From Phaeodactylum tricornutum CCAP 1055/1 (Eukaryota > Bacillariophyta > Bacillariophyceae > Surirellales > Neidiaceae): a stretch of DNA of 64,000 nucleotides. The notes beneath the pieces were generated by a model. It was not told the origin of the DNA. It searched no databases and saw nothing but the letters and a program-made list of their open reading frames with translations. The stretch covers positions 310,001 to 374,000 of the forward strand of contig NC_011695.1 in assembly GCF_000150955.2 (NCBI RefSeq), written 5' to 3'. Numbering within the stretch: the first letter of the stretch is position 1; each line of letters starts with the position of its first letter. The translations under genes were made by a program, and so were the position numbers. Below are positions 19,495 through 29,483 of the stretch, piece after piece.

Positions 19495-20688
19495 TCAATG
19501 CTCAGCCAAGGCACGATCAAAGTGAGTAGTGGCTTCGTCACCTTCTGGTAAAATATGTGCACCAGCGTTGTACAAAAAGGCCTCCCGCCACTGAATTTCG
19601 TTGGTCACCAGGAGAGTTGAGTCATCCTGCAGCGGCTGTGCAGGCACGGATGCTCGTGTTGTATAATAACTTATATTCCAATCGTTTGCGTCGGAGCCGT
19701 CTTCAATTTCACCTTGTCTATGAGCGTTGCTGGTGCTGCCTGGTGGTGATACTGCCCTTACTGCTGAGGATATCCTTTGCGGCGGCAATTCAAAGGAACC
19801 GTACAATCCCCAGCAACTTTCCATGACGAACCCCCAATTACCCGTGGGGGACCTTCGGATCACATATGTAGGTACATCCCGACCGCCCACATTGAATCGG
19901 AGATATGACCCGTTCGGTCTCGGGGGTAAATCCATAGGACGAGATAAGAATCGCCAGGTCATATTTACAGGACGATCAATCAAGTTTTCGACGGCATCGT
20001 TACCGACACGAACACGGGGCCCCTCGCGACCATGAGCGGCCAGGAAAGGCACGGGGTGGTTATCGGCTGCGAGACGCTCGAAACCAAAATCAAAAAGAGG
20101 AGGCGCTAATTGTGGTGCTGCTGACATTCTGTCATGGCTATCGTTGCTGTTATCGCGGTTGGTGTTGCCACTGAACTCTTGTACGGTGCCGTCTTTCAAA
20201 AAGACCATTTTGCGACAAGGCTGACCGTAGTACCACGGATCCAAATTGGTCCATTCATCCCCGGCAGATTCTTTAAAGCGAAAGCTCCAAATTGTGCCAC
20301 GTCGAGTTTCAATATCGTAGCACAGCTCATCGATCGTGATGCTTTGCCGGGTTTGGGCGTCGCGGATGCTCCTCAAGTAAGACTCCTTTCTGGACGGATG
20401 GGCTCGAGCAGCCGCACATACGTGCACTTTAGAACGCCATAGGACTTCACACAAATTGTCCCAGCCGGCTGCATTTTTCTGAGACAAATCGTGAAAAGAT
20501 CGACATGTAGCTCCAAAAGCCACTAGTGTGCGAGCGTCAAGAAAATTTGTTACTCGGCAGACCAAGTCTTCGGGAAGACTTGCGAGAATGTTCGACTGCG
20601 GCAAATCTAGTCCGAAGCTTTTTTGTTTTCGGTCGCTGACGTTTTTGTTGTCGTGCAGCTTAACACGCTTCGTAGCACGGATTGACAT
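19495..20688 (-). CDS. F-box protein
   Basis: 397 residues from ATG 20688; an upstream in-frame extension starts only at TTG. Residues about 30-80 form an F-box: ILASLPEDLVCRVTNFLD, then RTLVAFGATCRSFHDLSQ and WDNLCEVLW. This motif recruits Skp1 in SCF ubiquitin ligases. The rest contains a region with many Trp and aromatic residues (RGTIWSFRFKES, LDPWYYGQPCRKMVF), an NRDNSND-rich linker and another block with MTWRFLSRPMDLPPRPNGSY. It is probably a substrate-binding beta-sandwich domain, though none of WD40, Kelch or LRR is seen. A basic segment at the N-terminus (RATKRVKLHDNKN) could be a nuclear signal. Target unknown. Confidence 0.82.
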   Translation of the reverse strand: MSIRATKRVKLHDNKNVSDRKQKSFGLDLPQSNILASLPEDLVCRVTNFLDARTLVAFGATCRSFHDLSQKNAAGWDNLCEVLWRSKVHVCAAARAHPSRKESYLRSIRDAQTRQSITIDELCYDIETRRGTIWSFRFKESAGDEWTNLDPWYYGQPCRKMVFLKDGTVQEFSGNTNRDNSNDSHDRMSAAPQLAPPLFDFGFERLAADNHPVPFLAAHGREGPRVRVGNDAVENLIDRPVNMTWRFLSRPMDLPPRPNGSYLRFNVGGRDVPTYVIRRSPTGNWGFVMESCWGLYGSFELPPQRISSAVRAVSPPGSTSNAHRQGEIEDGSDANDWNISYYTTRASVPAQPLQDDSTLLVTNEIQWREAFLYNAGAHILPEGDEATTHFDRALAEH

Positions 20689-22217
20689 GACGTTGTTGGA
20701 AGAAAGAAAAATCGTCCACGAGCCACAGCAGCGAATAAGCAATTTGTCTTGCTGGTGAGATGCTGGCTGTAGATCAACAGTATTGACTGTGAAAGCCCTT
20801 GCCTTACTGCGTGAGCGATTGTAAGGTCACGCAATTGCGGGTTCTCGTTTCACTTTCGGTCCTGATCCGTCGTCTTGTGTGACTCTGTCCGTTTGTTGGT
20901 TGGGGGTATGATGGTTTTTGTTTCGATCCTTTTCCTGTATGTGGGAGCACTTCCGGAAACAACTGTCGCACGTCTGATAATGAATGCTACTGCCACCACA
21001 ATCCAGCGAGGCGTGCCAGTTTCGTTCGCGTACACCTCTACAGTTCGTTTGACAACCGGCCCCAGAGGTCATTATTTTCCCTATGTAATCGAGAAATCAA
21101 CCGAAAGGAAAATTGCATTACGTAACCAATGCTTTCTGACGGAAAAATAATTTGAGATGTTAAAAAAATTGGATATATGTGGTCCAAAAGGAAAAATATA
21201 TATATATGATTCTCACTGTGAATTTACATATATGTGAGGACGCCTTATCGAACAAACAAGATTTTTCAGGAAAGTTCAGCCTGGAATCGGTCTGTGTCTA
21301 TTCGAGGGGTCGTGTTCGGATCGACACGAAAACATGTACCCCGCAAATAGACTAGATCCAGTTTTTTGATGAGCAAACATGCCCTGAAGTTGCCATCAGA
21401 CTTTTGCTTTTGGTAAATAGGGCTTATTCGCTCTGGAATAAATGGGTTGGTTACTCAATCACTGGGCAATTTCATCGCAATTTCCGATTACATGCGCAAC
21501 TCCAAAAAGCTAGCATTTAACTGTAAGTGAAACCTATAGACCGAAGTCTTTTGTTGACACTGTTGTTACTGTTGCTGGCCCTGTTTAGTAGCGTCTGTGA
21601 TGCGTGGATTGTGAGAACATCCAGTGATATCATATGTTGGGATTCAATGAACCCTTGCAAATCTGGTAACATTCTGTCACGGCTTGGTCAGTCACAAAAA
21701 CAGCCTAGTCCAGCATGGAACATCCAGGTGATGCTTTCTACGAATTGCTTCCTGCTTAGGGTACTGCATCTAGGCAGTACACAACCTAACTACTCGGGCA
21801 TTGCAGTAAATAGTTGAGCTGTGAATAGGTTGCACCGTCCTTTTCCTCTTTTTCCCGGTTAGCATTGATGCAAAAATTAAGAACAAGAAGTCATTACATC
21901 TTTTCCATCCGGAAAGCAGATCTGAAAATGTTCCTCTTCGCAGTCAGCCTTACCATAAGTGACCTAACTGTAAAGTAAAAAGAATAAATATTGGAAAGAC
22001 AGTTTTCTGAAGGAATCAGGAATTCAACCGCTATCCAATTTCTTGTCTTTGGAAATTGTACGTGATGGCGACCAATGGAAAGCACAAATTTAAGCTGCCA
22101 CAATGAGCTACTTGTCTGATCCTTTTCCCAGCCAAGCCTTCCGGAAAGCACCGTACGGTATTCCTTGAGTAATCCATTACACGCACAGAGGAATACTGCT
22201 AGTGAATACAGGTATCA
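20689..22217. other. Long intergenic interval with weak ORFs
   Basis: No supported gene. Weak candidates are a cysteine-containing minus-strand frame at 20827-21072 and a + strand frame at 21527-21817 that begins with a perfect-looking signal peptide (LLLTLLLLLLALFSSVCDAW) but has no ATG, only GTG. An AT-rich stretch lies near 21190-21240 (repeated TATATA). Either could be a remnant or an exon of something unseen. Confidence 0.4.
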
Positions 22218-22916
22218 ATGTCACAATCCGGAGCGAAAAAAAAGGGTCGAACCCCGGCTCATCAAAACAAGTTCGCCTTTCGGCATAATCCGAAATCGAA
22301 AAAGACGGACGCTATTCTATCGCTACCGAACACTCACGTTTGCAGACGTTGTCACGAAAAGATTGAATGGCGTAAGCAGTATCGAAAATACAAGTCGCGA
22401 ACGGTTGTCGGCAAGTGTAACGCCTGCCACCTCAAGAAAGTACAGGCAGCGTACCATACAATTTGCGAACTATGCACAAGAGAAAGCGCAAAGGCAAAAG
22501 AGCTGTTGGCGAGTTGGGAAGATGAGGAGCACGTTCGGGTGTGTGCCATTTGTGTGAAAGAGGCGGCACTTCCAGATGCCAATGAAGCTGGCTTGGACGA
22601 CAATATTACAGCAGCGACTCGTCGATTGAAACTCCGCGAGCGGAAGACTTTGGAACGCCAACAGGAACGCGCGTTGAATCCGAAAAGGAAAGACGAGCGA
22701 GAGTGTGCAGATGAAGAGGGGAGCAACGAGATCGTTGAGGATGATGGTTTAGAGACAGACGAGGATGGTTTGAGTGGATCTGATGCCGACGACGATCCAT
22801 TTCTAAAGGCGGTTGGTGGGGCGGACAAGCTGCTTACTGGCGATGCGTACCGAAATATGCTGCTACAGAAGGCCGAGCAGCACCAGAATATACAAGCGGA
22901 GACCGGAAGCTCTTGA
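22218..22916 (+). CDS. C9orf85/DUF2039-like zinc-binding protein
   Basis: 232 residues. The N-terminal half matches the small eukaryotic C9orf85 family, as I recall it: a basic opening (GRTPAHQNKFAFRHNPKSKK), then THVCRRCHEKIEWRKQYRKYK, CNACHLKKV, YHTICELCTRES and VRVCAICVKEA, giving about four CxxC pairs for probably two zinc ions. The C-terminal part is long and acidic (DEEGSNEIVEDDGLETDED) and unlike the short animal versions, ending with a helical segment (GADKLLTGDAYRNMLLQKAEQ). The molecular role of the family is unknown; nucleolar or RNA association is a guess from its basic N-terminus. No intron. It is convergent with the carrier gene at 23010, with 93 bp between the ends. Confidence 0.82.
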   Translation: MSQSGAKKKGRTPAHQNKFAFRHNPKSKKTDAILSLPNTHVCRRCHEKIEWRKQYRKYKSRTVVGKCNACHLKKVQAAYHTICELCTRESAKAKELLASWEDEEHVRVCAICVKEAALPDANEAGLDDNITAATRRLKLRERKTLERQQERALNPKRKDERECADEEGSNEIVEDDGLETDEDGLSGSDADDDPFLKAVGGADKLLTGDAYRNMLLQKAEQHQNIQAETGSS

Positions 22917-23009
22917 CCACGGTTTAAAAATGCATCTATATCTTTGAAGTGTTGCTGTACAATATAATGATAGAAAAAATCGTCTTGATGGTGCTCAAGG
23001 AAGATGCAT

Positions 23010-23867
23010 TCAGGTCGAAGAATACTGGATCATAGCGTCTGTAAAAAAGATTGTGCAGCCAACTGGTATTGCTACAGCTATCAGATTCTTTCCAAGACCT
23101 CGGTAGACGAAGGCGTAGCCTTCTGTTTCTTGCAAATGCCGCACGGTAGCAGCGAGACCCAAATTAGTTTTGAACATTTCATTCCGAATGACGTCGAGTG
23201 GATTGGTCAATGCCGCTCCAGCAACACCGGCCATAGCTGACTTGGCTGCAGACCGCCACAGACGATCCTGGTGATATGTTTTGGATAGGGGATCAGCCGG
23301 CGGCAAAGCCTGTTCCATCCAGTCTTTAACCACGACGGCTGTAATGTATTTCGGAACCGTTTTCAAAATCCCTGCTGATGTACCGTGCCACAATCCTTGC
23401 ACTCCGTGGGAATTGTAAATCTGTTGTACTGAGGCGCTTACTGTCCGTAAATGAGACTGAGGATTTTGCAGTGTAATGGTGGATCGAACGAGCGGCATAT
23501 TGATGCATTGCACTGCGGTGCTGACAACCAGAGGAGGTGCCACAGTCGCAAACCCATCGTTCCAACCTCCCGTACGCAAAATGTCGCGCCCGTAGTCGGA
23601 ACCCCAAAAAATTGCCGCTCGTGCCCATGTCATACCCAAGACTGTGGCAAGCATGCCTTTGTACGGTGGTAAGAAGGCGTAAACATACGGGGCAACTCCG
23701 GAAGGAATCGCGTGACCAGCGATGTGTACCGGTGCTATTCGAAAGCCCGATTGCGCGGTTGCGGACGCTCGCCAAAGCGGATAGTTGATGGTGGCTGCCA
23801 AGGCAGACGCCATCAAGTACTCCCAAGGGTGCTCTTTGGCGACGCCAGTACCGCTGCCGCCTGCCAT
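23010..23867 (-). CDS. Mitochondrial carrier family-like protein, divergent
   Basis: 285 residues with three roughly 95-residue repeats and six membrane segments, the plan of the SLC25 mitochondrial carriers. Only the third repeat keeps a good signature (NPLDVIRNEMF, against Px[DE]xx[KR]). Repeats one and two read NYPLWRASATAQ and NMPLVRSTITLQ, lacking the acidic residue, so the matrix salt-bridge network must be altered. Other carrier traits are GVQGLWHGTSAGILKTVPKY and GYAFVYRGLGKNLIAVAIP, matching the G(x)2-3YRG/W(x)G motif. No presequence, as usual. Substrate cannot be predicted. It is divergent from PET100 over 465 bp; both products are expected in mitochondria. Confidence 0.78.
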   Translation of the reverse strand: MAGGSGTGVAKEHPWEYLMASALAATINYPLWRASATAQSGFRIAPVHIAGHAIPSGVAPYVYAFLPPYKGMLATVLGMTWARAAIFWGSDYGRDILRTGGWNDGFATVAPPLVVSTAVQCINMPLVRSTITLQNPQSHLRTVSASVQQIYNSHGVQGLWHGTSAGILKTVPKYITAVVVKDWMEQALPPADPLSKTYHQDRLWRSAAKSAMAGVAGAALTNPLDVIRNEMFKTNLGLAATVRHLQETEGYAFVYRGLGKNLIAVAIPVGCTIFFTDAMIQYSST

Positions 23868-24332
23868 GGTAATTTGCGTCAGTTGTTACGAGTACGAGCG
23901 CACCGACAGTGAGAAATGACATTGGACACGCCGACGGGGCAAAATTCTTGTTGGATCTCATTGGTCGACTGTGCAAGAACCTTTACAATCAATATCAAAG
24001 TATAATAGGTTTACCGATGAAGTATGCACCGACCCTAGTGACAAATGGTCGCGTAAATTGAATATGATGGATATCAAAAAGTGGATTCCGAACTCTATAT
24101 TCTATACTATTAACCCTTTTCCAGTGAATGGGAATCCGAACCCAAGGGCGACTCAAATATCTCACCTGCGCTGCGCCGCTCAGACCAGCGCATTCGATTC
24201 TCCCGCAATGGTGATTGGCAGTGAAGCAAACGAGTAGGCAACAAAAACCAATTGACAGTGTCCCTCTTTCGAGCCGTAAATCTCCAGATCTACATTACGT
24301 GAAAATCTGCTTCTCTGTAACGATCTGTAAAA
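23868..24332. other. Divergent promoter interval
   Basis: 465 bp between the carrier gene and PET100, which could share regulatory sequence. No ORF accepted; the 267-base frame at 23971 lacks any recognisable domain and starts at TTG. Confidence 0.45.
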
Positions 24333-24692
24333 ATGGCGAAAGGCCGTCAGGGATTCTATTTGGAGGGCTGGAAGTTTGCCATATACCTGGTGATTCCCAT
24401 CACTGCGAGTTGGTATTTTAACGATCCCGAACGGCGGAAGTCATCGGCGGACTATTGGAAATACATTCAATATCCGGCCAATCCGAACACTAATATGAAA
24501 GAACAATTGGAAGATCTCCGAAAAAAACAAGCGCAGCGACAGGTCTACCGCGACCAAATGCAGGAGTTGCAGGCACAAGCGGCCCGGTCACGACAAGAGG
24601 TTACGGAAGAGCTCGACAGCAACACTAAGCAAAGCTGGTGGAGATGGGTTCCGTTTTCGGGTCGGAAAGAGTCGTCGCCGAATCAAGATTAG
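24333..24692 (+). CDS. PET100: PET100-like cytochrome c oxidase assembly factor
   Basis: 119 residues. The N-terminus fits the PET100 pattern: GFYLEGWKFAIYLVIPITASWYF forms one membrane segment (about residues 10-30), directly followed by NDPERRK, comparable to the family's FNxPE motif. PET100 sits in the mitochondrial inner membrane and helps assemble complex IV intermediates. The remaining part is a long charged helix (MKEQLEDLRKKQAQRQ through LQAQAARSRQEVTEEL), consistent with the coiled tail of the family, ending in a Trp-rich segment (QSWWRWVPFSGRK). The identification rests on a short motif plus size and topology. Confidence 0.75.
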   Translation: MAKGRQGFYLEGWKFAIYLVIPITASWYFNDPERRKSSADYWKYIQYPANPNTNMKEQLEDLRKKQAQRQVYRDQMQELQAQAARSRQEVTEELDSNTKQSWWRWVPFSGRKESSPNQD

Positions 24693-25026
24693 AAATATTG
24701 CGCTTTCTCAGAAACAGTGGTCCAACAATATGGAGCTGGAACTGGTCGATTTGTGTTGTGGATTATGTTACTTTGTTGTTAGTGCGTAACATTCGCCTGT
24801 CTATATAAAGCAGAAGTGCACTGATCTTTTCGAGGGCTGAAAACTTTGTCAAGGCCGTGACATATCTTATACAGTCTACTCTTTGAAAGACTGTCAGTCA
24901 AACTAGATACCTACCGAGACCTTACTGTTTCCCTAGGTCCAGCGCTACCTATATTTTTCCATGGGTCCACCAACAATGATTGAATAGCGTGGTAAGGTAG
25001 GGTTGGTCGTGACCACGCTTCGTTGG

Positions 25027-25240
25027 AAGCCCAACATGAATGTAAAATTCCTCGACCTCTCACCAAACAATGAGCTATTTGCGTCACTGGTACATGTTCG
25101 TCAGCGACTTCTAGCGTGGTCTTGTGATCTACGAACCGGGTTCGGTGCGGCAATTATGATTCGTGGTTGCGTGTGTGTTTGTCGATCGGAACTCTACGAG
25201 GTTTCCACGGGAAAACACGTACAGATTCTGAAAAAAATGT
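25027..25240 (+). pseudogene. WD40-repeat relic
   Basis: One 79-codon frame (25003-25242, TTG at its start) contains two WD40-like pieces: VKFLDLSPNNELFASL followed by LLAWSCDL, and LYEVSTGKHVQILKK. In an intact repeat these would read like VxFSPNxxxxAS...xLWS and LYxVxTGKHVQxLxGH. The second frame (to about 25355) carries WLAFCEVSCNVANSD, a possible further decayed repeat. There is no start codon, no second full blade, and stops interrupt the rest, so this looks like a decayed fragment. The other possibility is one exon of an unseen multi-exon gene, but flanking splice sites were not found. Confidence 0.42.
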
Positions 25241-25618
25241 AGTATGGCTTGCTTTTTGCGAGGTCTCGTGCAACGTCGCCAACTCCGACATTACCGAGGT
25301 CTACTTCTCACGACAGTGTTGTCCGGTACTACTTCCAAACAATATGACTCGGTAGTTGGCATTTTGGTCTCCCGTCTCCCATCGTTCGACCTCGTTTTTC
25401 AAGAGGTTTTGTGGCCATCAAGCGCAGACTTCTTGGAAAGCTGTTCGTATCCGCTGCGCTCCGCTGTCGAACACTCACACCCAGTGCTCTCACAAAATCC
25501 GGCACAACGTTCGACAAGAGACATTTCGGATTTCTTTTACTAGCGAATGCTGCAGCAATACGATAAAATTACGACCTCCCATCTGCATCATCACCATCGC
25601 CGTCAGAGGTCTGCAGCC

Positions 25619-26755
25619 ATGGCTGACCTTCCCAACACTGCGCAAGTGCTGCACGAGGCCATCTTGACCAACTCTCTCGATGTCGTGCAGTCCTATCTTG
25701 GCGCTGCCGGTGTGGATCCCAACCAGTCCCCGCCGCTGTGTCCTCTCGCTCAACTGAAGCGAGCCCTACGGCGTCCCGACGCCGTGGCTCACGATGTTGT
25801 CGTCGTCGCCACTCAAGATGTCTATCGCGTTTCACCGTTGCACGTGGCTATATTCAATTGTTACCACAATCACGGAAGCCAAGAAGATCCTACTCCCCGC
25901 GAGACTGCCTTGGCGATCGTGCAAGCCTTGGTGGACGCCGGGGCCGATACTACACTTGTTGCGTCCCACATTGCCGTTGTACAGAAAAGAGATTCTTCAC
26001 TCATACGTATACAAGATCGGGCGCCGATAGGATTGGCGCTGCTTTTGAAACAGAACGCCCGCGGTCCGGACGAAGTGAATATGGTAGAAAGTCTGGATGC
26101 GGCTATGCAGTGTATCGTGCCGAGAGCGGATGCTAGGGACGCTTCCGGACAAGACGATGTTATTGAAACCATGACAGTACCCGAGTCCTTTGCCCAAAGT
26201 TTTGGGTCGCTTCTATTTTCACAGGAATTTAGTGACGTCAAGTTTGTCTGCAAGGATGGCACGGTGCTCCACGCCCATCAGAATATCCTGGCCGCCGCGA
26301 GCTCGTATTTTCGAACCTATTTTCAAGGACCGTGGGGAACTCTTCACACCGACGGTTGCTGGAAAACCGAAATCACCCCCGATGTATTGCGTGCCGTACT
26401 CATGTTTGTTTACACGGGGAAAGTAGACGATGATCTTTTGGAAGAAGAGGCAAAAAACATCATTTCGGTGGCTCACGAATACGAGCTCTTTGATCTGCAA
26501 TTGCTCGCCCAATCATCGTGCGTTGCCAATCTGTGTCCCGAAAACTCGAAAGAAATGCTCCAACTCGCAAAATTGCACGAGTCTGATACGCTTAAAGACG
26601 CCTGTTTTGACTACATCAAAGAAAATATGGCCGCTGTCTTGATGCATCCGACCTTTGTTTCTTTGGCCGACGAGGACTCCGCGTTGTGGGCCGAGCTGAA
26701 CGAATTCTTGCAAGAGTCCCCCACACAAGCGGGCAGGAAACGATCGCGAAGCTGA
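25619..26755 (+). CDS. BTB/POZ-domain protein with N-terminal ankyrin-like region
   Basis: 378 residues from ATG 25619, preferred because it sits in GCCATGG; an in-frame ATG at 25547 would add 24 residues of His/Arg-rich text. The first half has helical repeat traits of ankyrin proteins (QVLHEAILTNSLDVVQSYL, VSPLHVAIFNCYHNHG, AIVQALVDAGADTTLV). The BTB domain lies at about residues 195-310: FSQEFSDVKFVCKDGTVLHAHQNILAAASSYFRTYF and LRAVLMFVYTGKVDDDLLEE. A BACK-like helical tail follows (LCPENSKEMLQLAKLHESD). Ankyrin-BTB proteins act as Cullin-3 ubiquitin ligase adaptors or transcription co-regulators in other eukaryotes; the partner here is unknown. C-terminal GRKRSRS could be a nuclear signal. 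Confidence 0.85.
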   Translation: MADLPNTAQVLHEAILTNSLDVVQSYLGAAGVDPNQSPPLCPLAQLKRALRRPDAVAHDVVVVATQDVYRVSPLHVAIFNCYHNHGSQEDPTPRETALAIVQALVDAGADTTLVASHIAVVQKRDSSLIRIQDRAPIGLALLLKQNARGPDEVNMVESLDAAMQCIVPRADARDASGQDDVIETMTVPESFAQSFGSLLFSQEFSDVKFVCKDGTVLHAHQNILAAASSYFRTYFQGPWGTLHTDGCWKTEITPDVLRAVLMFVYTGKVDDDLLEEEAKNIISVAHEYELFDLQLLAQSSCVANLCPENSKEMLQLAKLHESDTLKDACFDYIKENMAAVLMHPTFVSLADEDSALWAELNEFLQESPTQAGRKRSRS

Positions 26756-27491
26756 AGGCTTGTGTACGAGAACAATCAGATCAACAACTACTTTTTTATA
26801 CGCTGCCAGATAAATGTAACCCGCTAGATGTGTAAAGCTTTGTACAACGTTTTCACAGACAGTCTATTTTCTATATATAAATATATATACCAGCAATTGT
26901 TCCCGCCAAAGTAGGAATTATATTTGGATTGCCCTGCCCGCATTGGATAGCCCTACCCGCATTGGTCTGTGACGGGATGCACGTTCTCTTTGGAGCAAAT
27001 TGTGACAGATCCAAATTGTGACAATCCATCCGGATACCTGGCCATTTTGTGCATATCTAGAGACACTATCTCGTACCGCCCAGACAACCAACTTACGGTC
27101 GATGTGGTTATGTTAGCGGCCTTTTTCCCGCGTTGTCTGTCTCCCTTCACGCCCGCCTAACCGTCGGTACTTTACGTGTATGAGGACATACCCAGATCCT
27201 TGCCCGTAGCACCGATGTAGACTGCGCAACTACTATGCTGCATGAAGATCGTGGTTGCGTATTCCACGATGGCTGCTCCTGGGAAATAGAACAGACATGA
27301 CCCAAGTCAAAGCGGAGTTCAGACTCATTCCAATCACCTAATGGTTTCTCTAAAGGTAGTAGAATGACATCGCGCGGTAGCTTAGGTAAGATGGAGCAAA
27401 ACAAGGTTCGGTAGTCTAAAACGAAGGAATCTTCTAGTCTAGTCAAGCTGCTCATAGAGCAGGTAATGTAAGTCAGACCGTCGACAGAATG
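26756..27491. other. Intergenic, no gene seen
   Basis: Holds a short imperfect tandem duplication near 26926-26965 (GCCCTGCCCGCATTGGA then GCCCTACCCGCATTGGT, period 19) and an AT-rich stretch at 26870-26892. ORFs are short and lack domains. Confidence 0.45.
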
Positions 27492-27834
27492 ATAAAATTT
27501 GAGGAAATTCGCTAAATGGGTGCTAAGACCCTGCAAAATCCACTAAATGGGTGCTTAACGCTGCACGTGCCATTTTTGCTGACGTGAATAGATCTTTTTT
27601 GAGGGACTTGTGATGCTATAATGAAGTCCTTTCATTGGCAGTCTTCTGTGATAGGAAGTGCTTTTTTGAATTTTAGCTCATTGCGAATCTTCAAAAACGT
27701 GCAAAATGTTTGTAAACATGCTGTAGCCAGTCAACGGACAAAAGCTTTTTTAGTATTTACAGTTACTTAGGGTACCACCATTCAGTGGATTTGACATGGT
27801 CTGAGCACCCACTTACCGAATTTCCTCATAAAAT
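27492..27834. mobile_element. Decayed MITE-like inverted-repeat element
   Basis: The arms at 27492-27550 and 27778-27834 are imperfect reverse complements over almost 60 bases: one reads ATAAAATTTGAGGAAATTCG, the other, reversed, ATTTTATGAGGAAATTCG, and both then continue through TGGGTGCT and CAAATCCACT. Identity is perhaps 80%, with small gaps. The 230-bp core has no coding capacity. Size and structure fit a miniature inverted-repeat transposable element. I could not define a target-site duplication, so the superfamily and the exact ends are unclear. Clearly older than the MULE in this window. Confidence 0.6.
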
Positions 27835-28062
27835 TTGTGTTTGCGCTACTAACACTCTTTAAGTATTCACAGCTCTCGTGACTTGAAAAGCAAGAGGGAC
27901 AGGAACAACATTCGCAGCCGCAAAATCAAGCTGGGAAAGGGAACAAAATACATAGCAAGGCAAACTCGACTTGTCGGGGTACGATCAAGCTAGATTATCG
28001 GGCGTTTGTTTCGTAAATCTTTCGTCGTGTTTTTTGTAGACGAGGTGGAGAGAACGTTGGCT
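27835..28062. other. Short upstream interval of the thioredoxin-like gene
   Basis: Flank between the MITE and ATG 28063. The upstream in-frame reading starts only with TTG at 28006. Confidence 0.4.
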
Positions 28063-28608
28063 ATGGATCTGCTTCTATTCACCACGACTGCAGCCAGCTA
28101 TGTTTGGTATGCCCAGACGCATGAACGGGCGCGATCTCAGGTGCATGAAAAGGACATGACGAACGAGGCTAGCAAAAAGACCGTTTCGCAGGCTCCCGTG
28201 CTAGCGCTCTTCTTCTCCGCCGGCTGGTGTCCCGATTGTGTCGCATTTTTACCTTTAATAGAAGCGTTCGCACAGAGCCAGCCGGAGAACCTCGTTCGCG
28301 TAGTCTACGTGAGCTCCGACGAGAGCGAAGCCGCTATGGAAGCTTTCAAACCGAAAAATTTTGCGTTTGTACCTTTTGACAATACACAAGAGCGAAGCAA
28401 CATGAAGCGGCACTATGGTGCGTGTGCTCGAAAGGAAATGGCCGACCTCGAAATCACGGCAGAACAGCGGAAACACGGCATTCCCGCTGTTATTTTAATT
28501 GAAGCCCAGACGGGCAAGATCCTCCACGAAAGTGGGGCGGAAGATTTGGAGACTATGACTGTGGAAAACGCATTTGCGAAATGGAAGGGCAAACTCCCGC
28601 AAACATAG
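28063..28608 (+). CDS. Thioredoxin-like (nucleoredoxin/tryparedoxin type) protein
   Basis: 181 residues from ATG 28063. A hydrophobic N-terminal stretch (MDLLLFTTTAASYVWY) could be a signal peptide or anchor. The thioredoxin-like domain begins at about residue 48 with APVLALFFSAGWCPDC, so the redox pair is WCPDC, where nucleoredoxins commonly have WCPPC. A strand with RVVYVSSDESEAAMEAF and the helix-forming MKRHYGACARKEM follow, with the cis-proline loop HGIPAVILIEAQTG near the C-terminus. This order is that of nucleoredoxin and tryparedoxin relatives. The aspartate next to the second catalytic cysteine would probably alter redox behaviour. Target unknown. Domain recognition is firm, subfamily less so. 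Confidence 0.84.
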   Translation: MDLLLFTTTAASYVWYAQTHERARSQVHEKDMTNEASKKTVSQAPVLALFFSAGWCPDCVAFLPLIEAFAQSQPENLVRVVYVSSDESEAAMEAFKPKNFAFVPFDNTQERSNMKRHYGACARKEMADLEITAEQRKHGIPAVILIEAQTGKILHESGAEDLETMTVENAFAKWKGKLPQT

Positions 28609-29483
28609 CTTACTTCAGAATAGCTGTATGACTCAGATATTTGAAGTAGATGAGCTGGTTCGTTGATAGAGCACGAAAGAATTCTATCGTTTGTTTGGGC
28701 GGCTACAAATGCTTTTAGAGACATCGAAAAGCCACGTTCGAAAAGCTTGTATTTCCGCGAATAAACTGGCCAACTATACTTTCACAAACGCCTCGGTGAC
28801 GGAAATTGCTGGTCGGTTTGTTTTGCTGCTCACTTTCTTATATGTTTTTATCAATTGAGTCCACCTTGAACAATTTGGTGACATCTCCCTGTACGTCGAT
28901 TTGCCGTAGTCTACCCGGCTGAACCGTCGTAAAAAAACTCAAAAGTCTTTTTACTGTAATGGGTTCCCGAAAAATGCATTTTACATTTTACCCCAAGATA
29001 ACTCGACGTGACAGTGAAGCACAAGTGTAGTTTTGAGGGACTACCTGTGAAACCGCTCACTTTCAACGAGTAAAGATTAATCCATCTTGGTCCTGATGTG
29101 ATTTTATTCACATCAATATTTGTGTAAAGGTGAACCGAGGAATTCACGGTAAATATGTGACCTTGATTGGGAGATCCCACAGGCTCGTAGCAGGTAGTAG
29201 TTTATGTAGATAAGCTTGGAATCGGACTTATGAACGCGACCTCCCTACTCCAATTTTCCGTTGACATTGACAAGATGATTCTATCCCGCTTGACGTCATT
29301 GAGTTCCCGACTAACTGTAAGTCTGTCCTACGCTCACAGCCAATCCCTCTCACTCTTAAGCAGAATGCGACCATCACCAAGCAAATCTCCTAAAAAAGAA
29401 ATTGACGACAATTACATTTTCCTTGTTTGTTCTCCAGAGAAAACGTCACATTAAAGTCAAGCACCGTAGCAGTAGGTAGCAAA
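28609..29483. other. Upstream region of the midasin gene
   Basis: 875 bp with no accepted gene. A short ATG frame at 29230-29454 could be an upstream ORF. A GTAAGT at 29318 and a TTCTCCAG shortly before the midasin ATG could delimit a 5'-UTR intron; coding would not continue across it. Confidence 0.4.

Noticed and set aside
20827-21072. Cysteine-containing minus-strand ORF (possible zinc protein)
   Set aside because: Cysteine spacing fits no known finger and there is no supporting gene structure.
21527-21817. ORF with a signal-peptide-like start
   Set aside because: It begins with GTG, no upstream ATG exon joins cleanly, and the rest is featureless; kept only as a note in the interval description.
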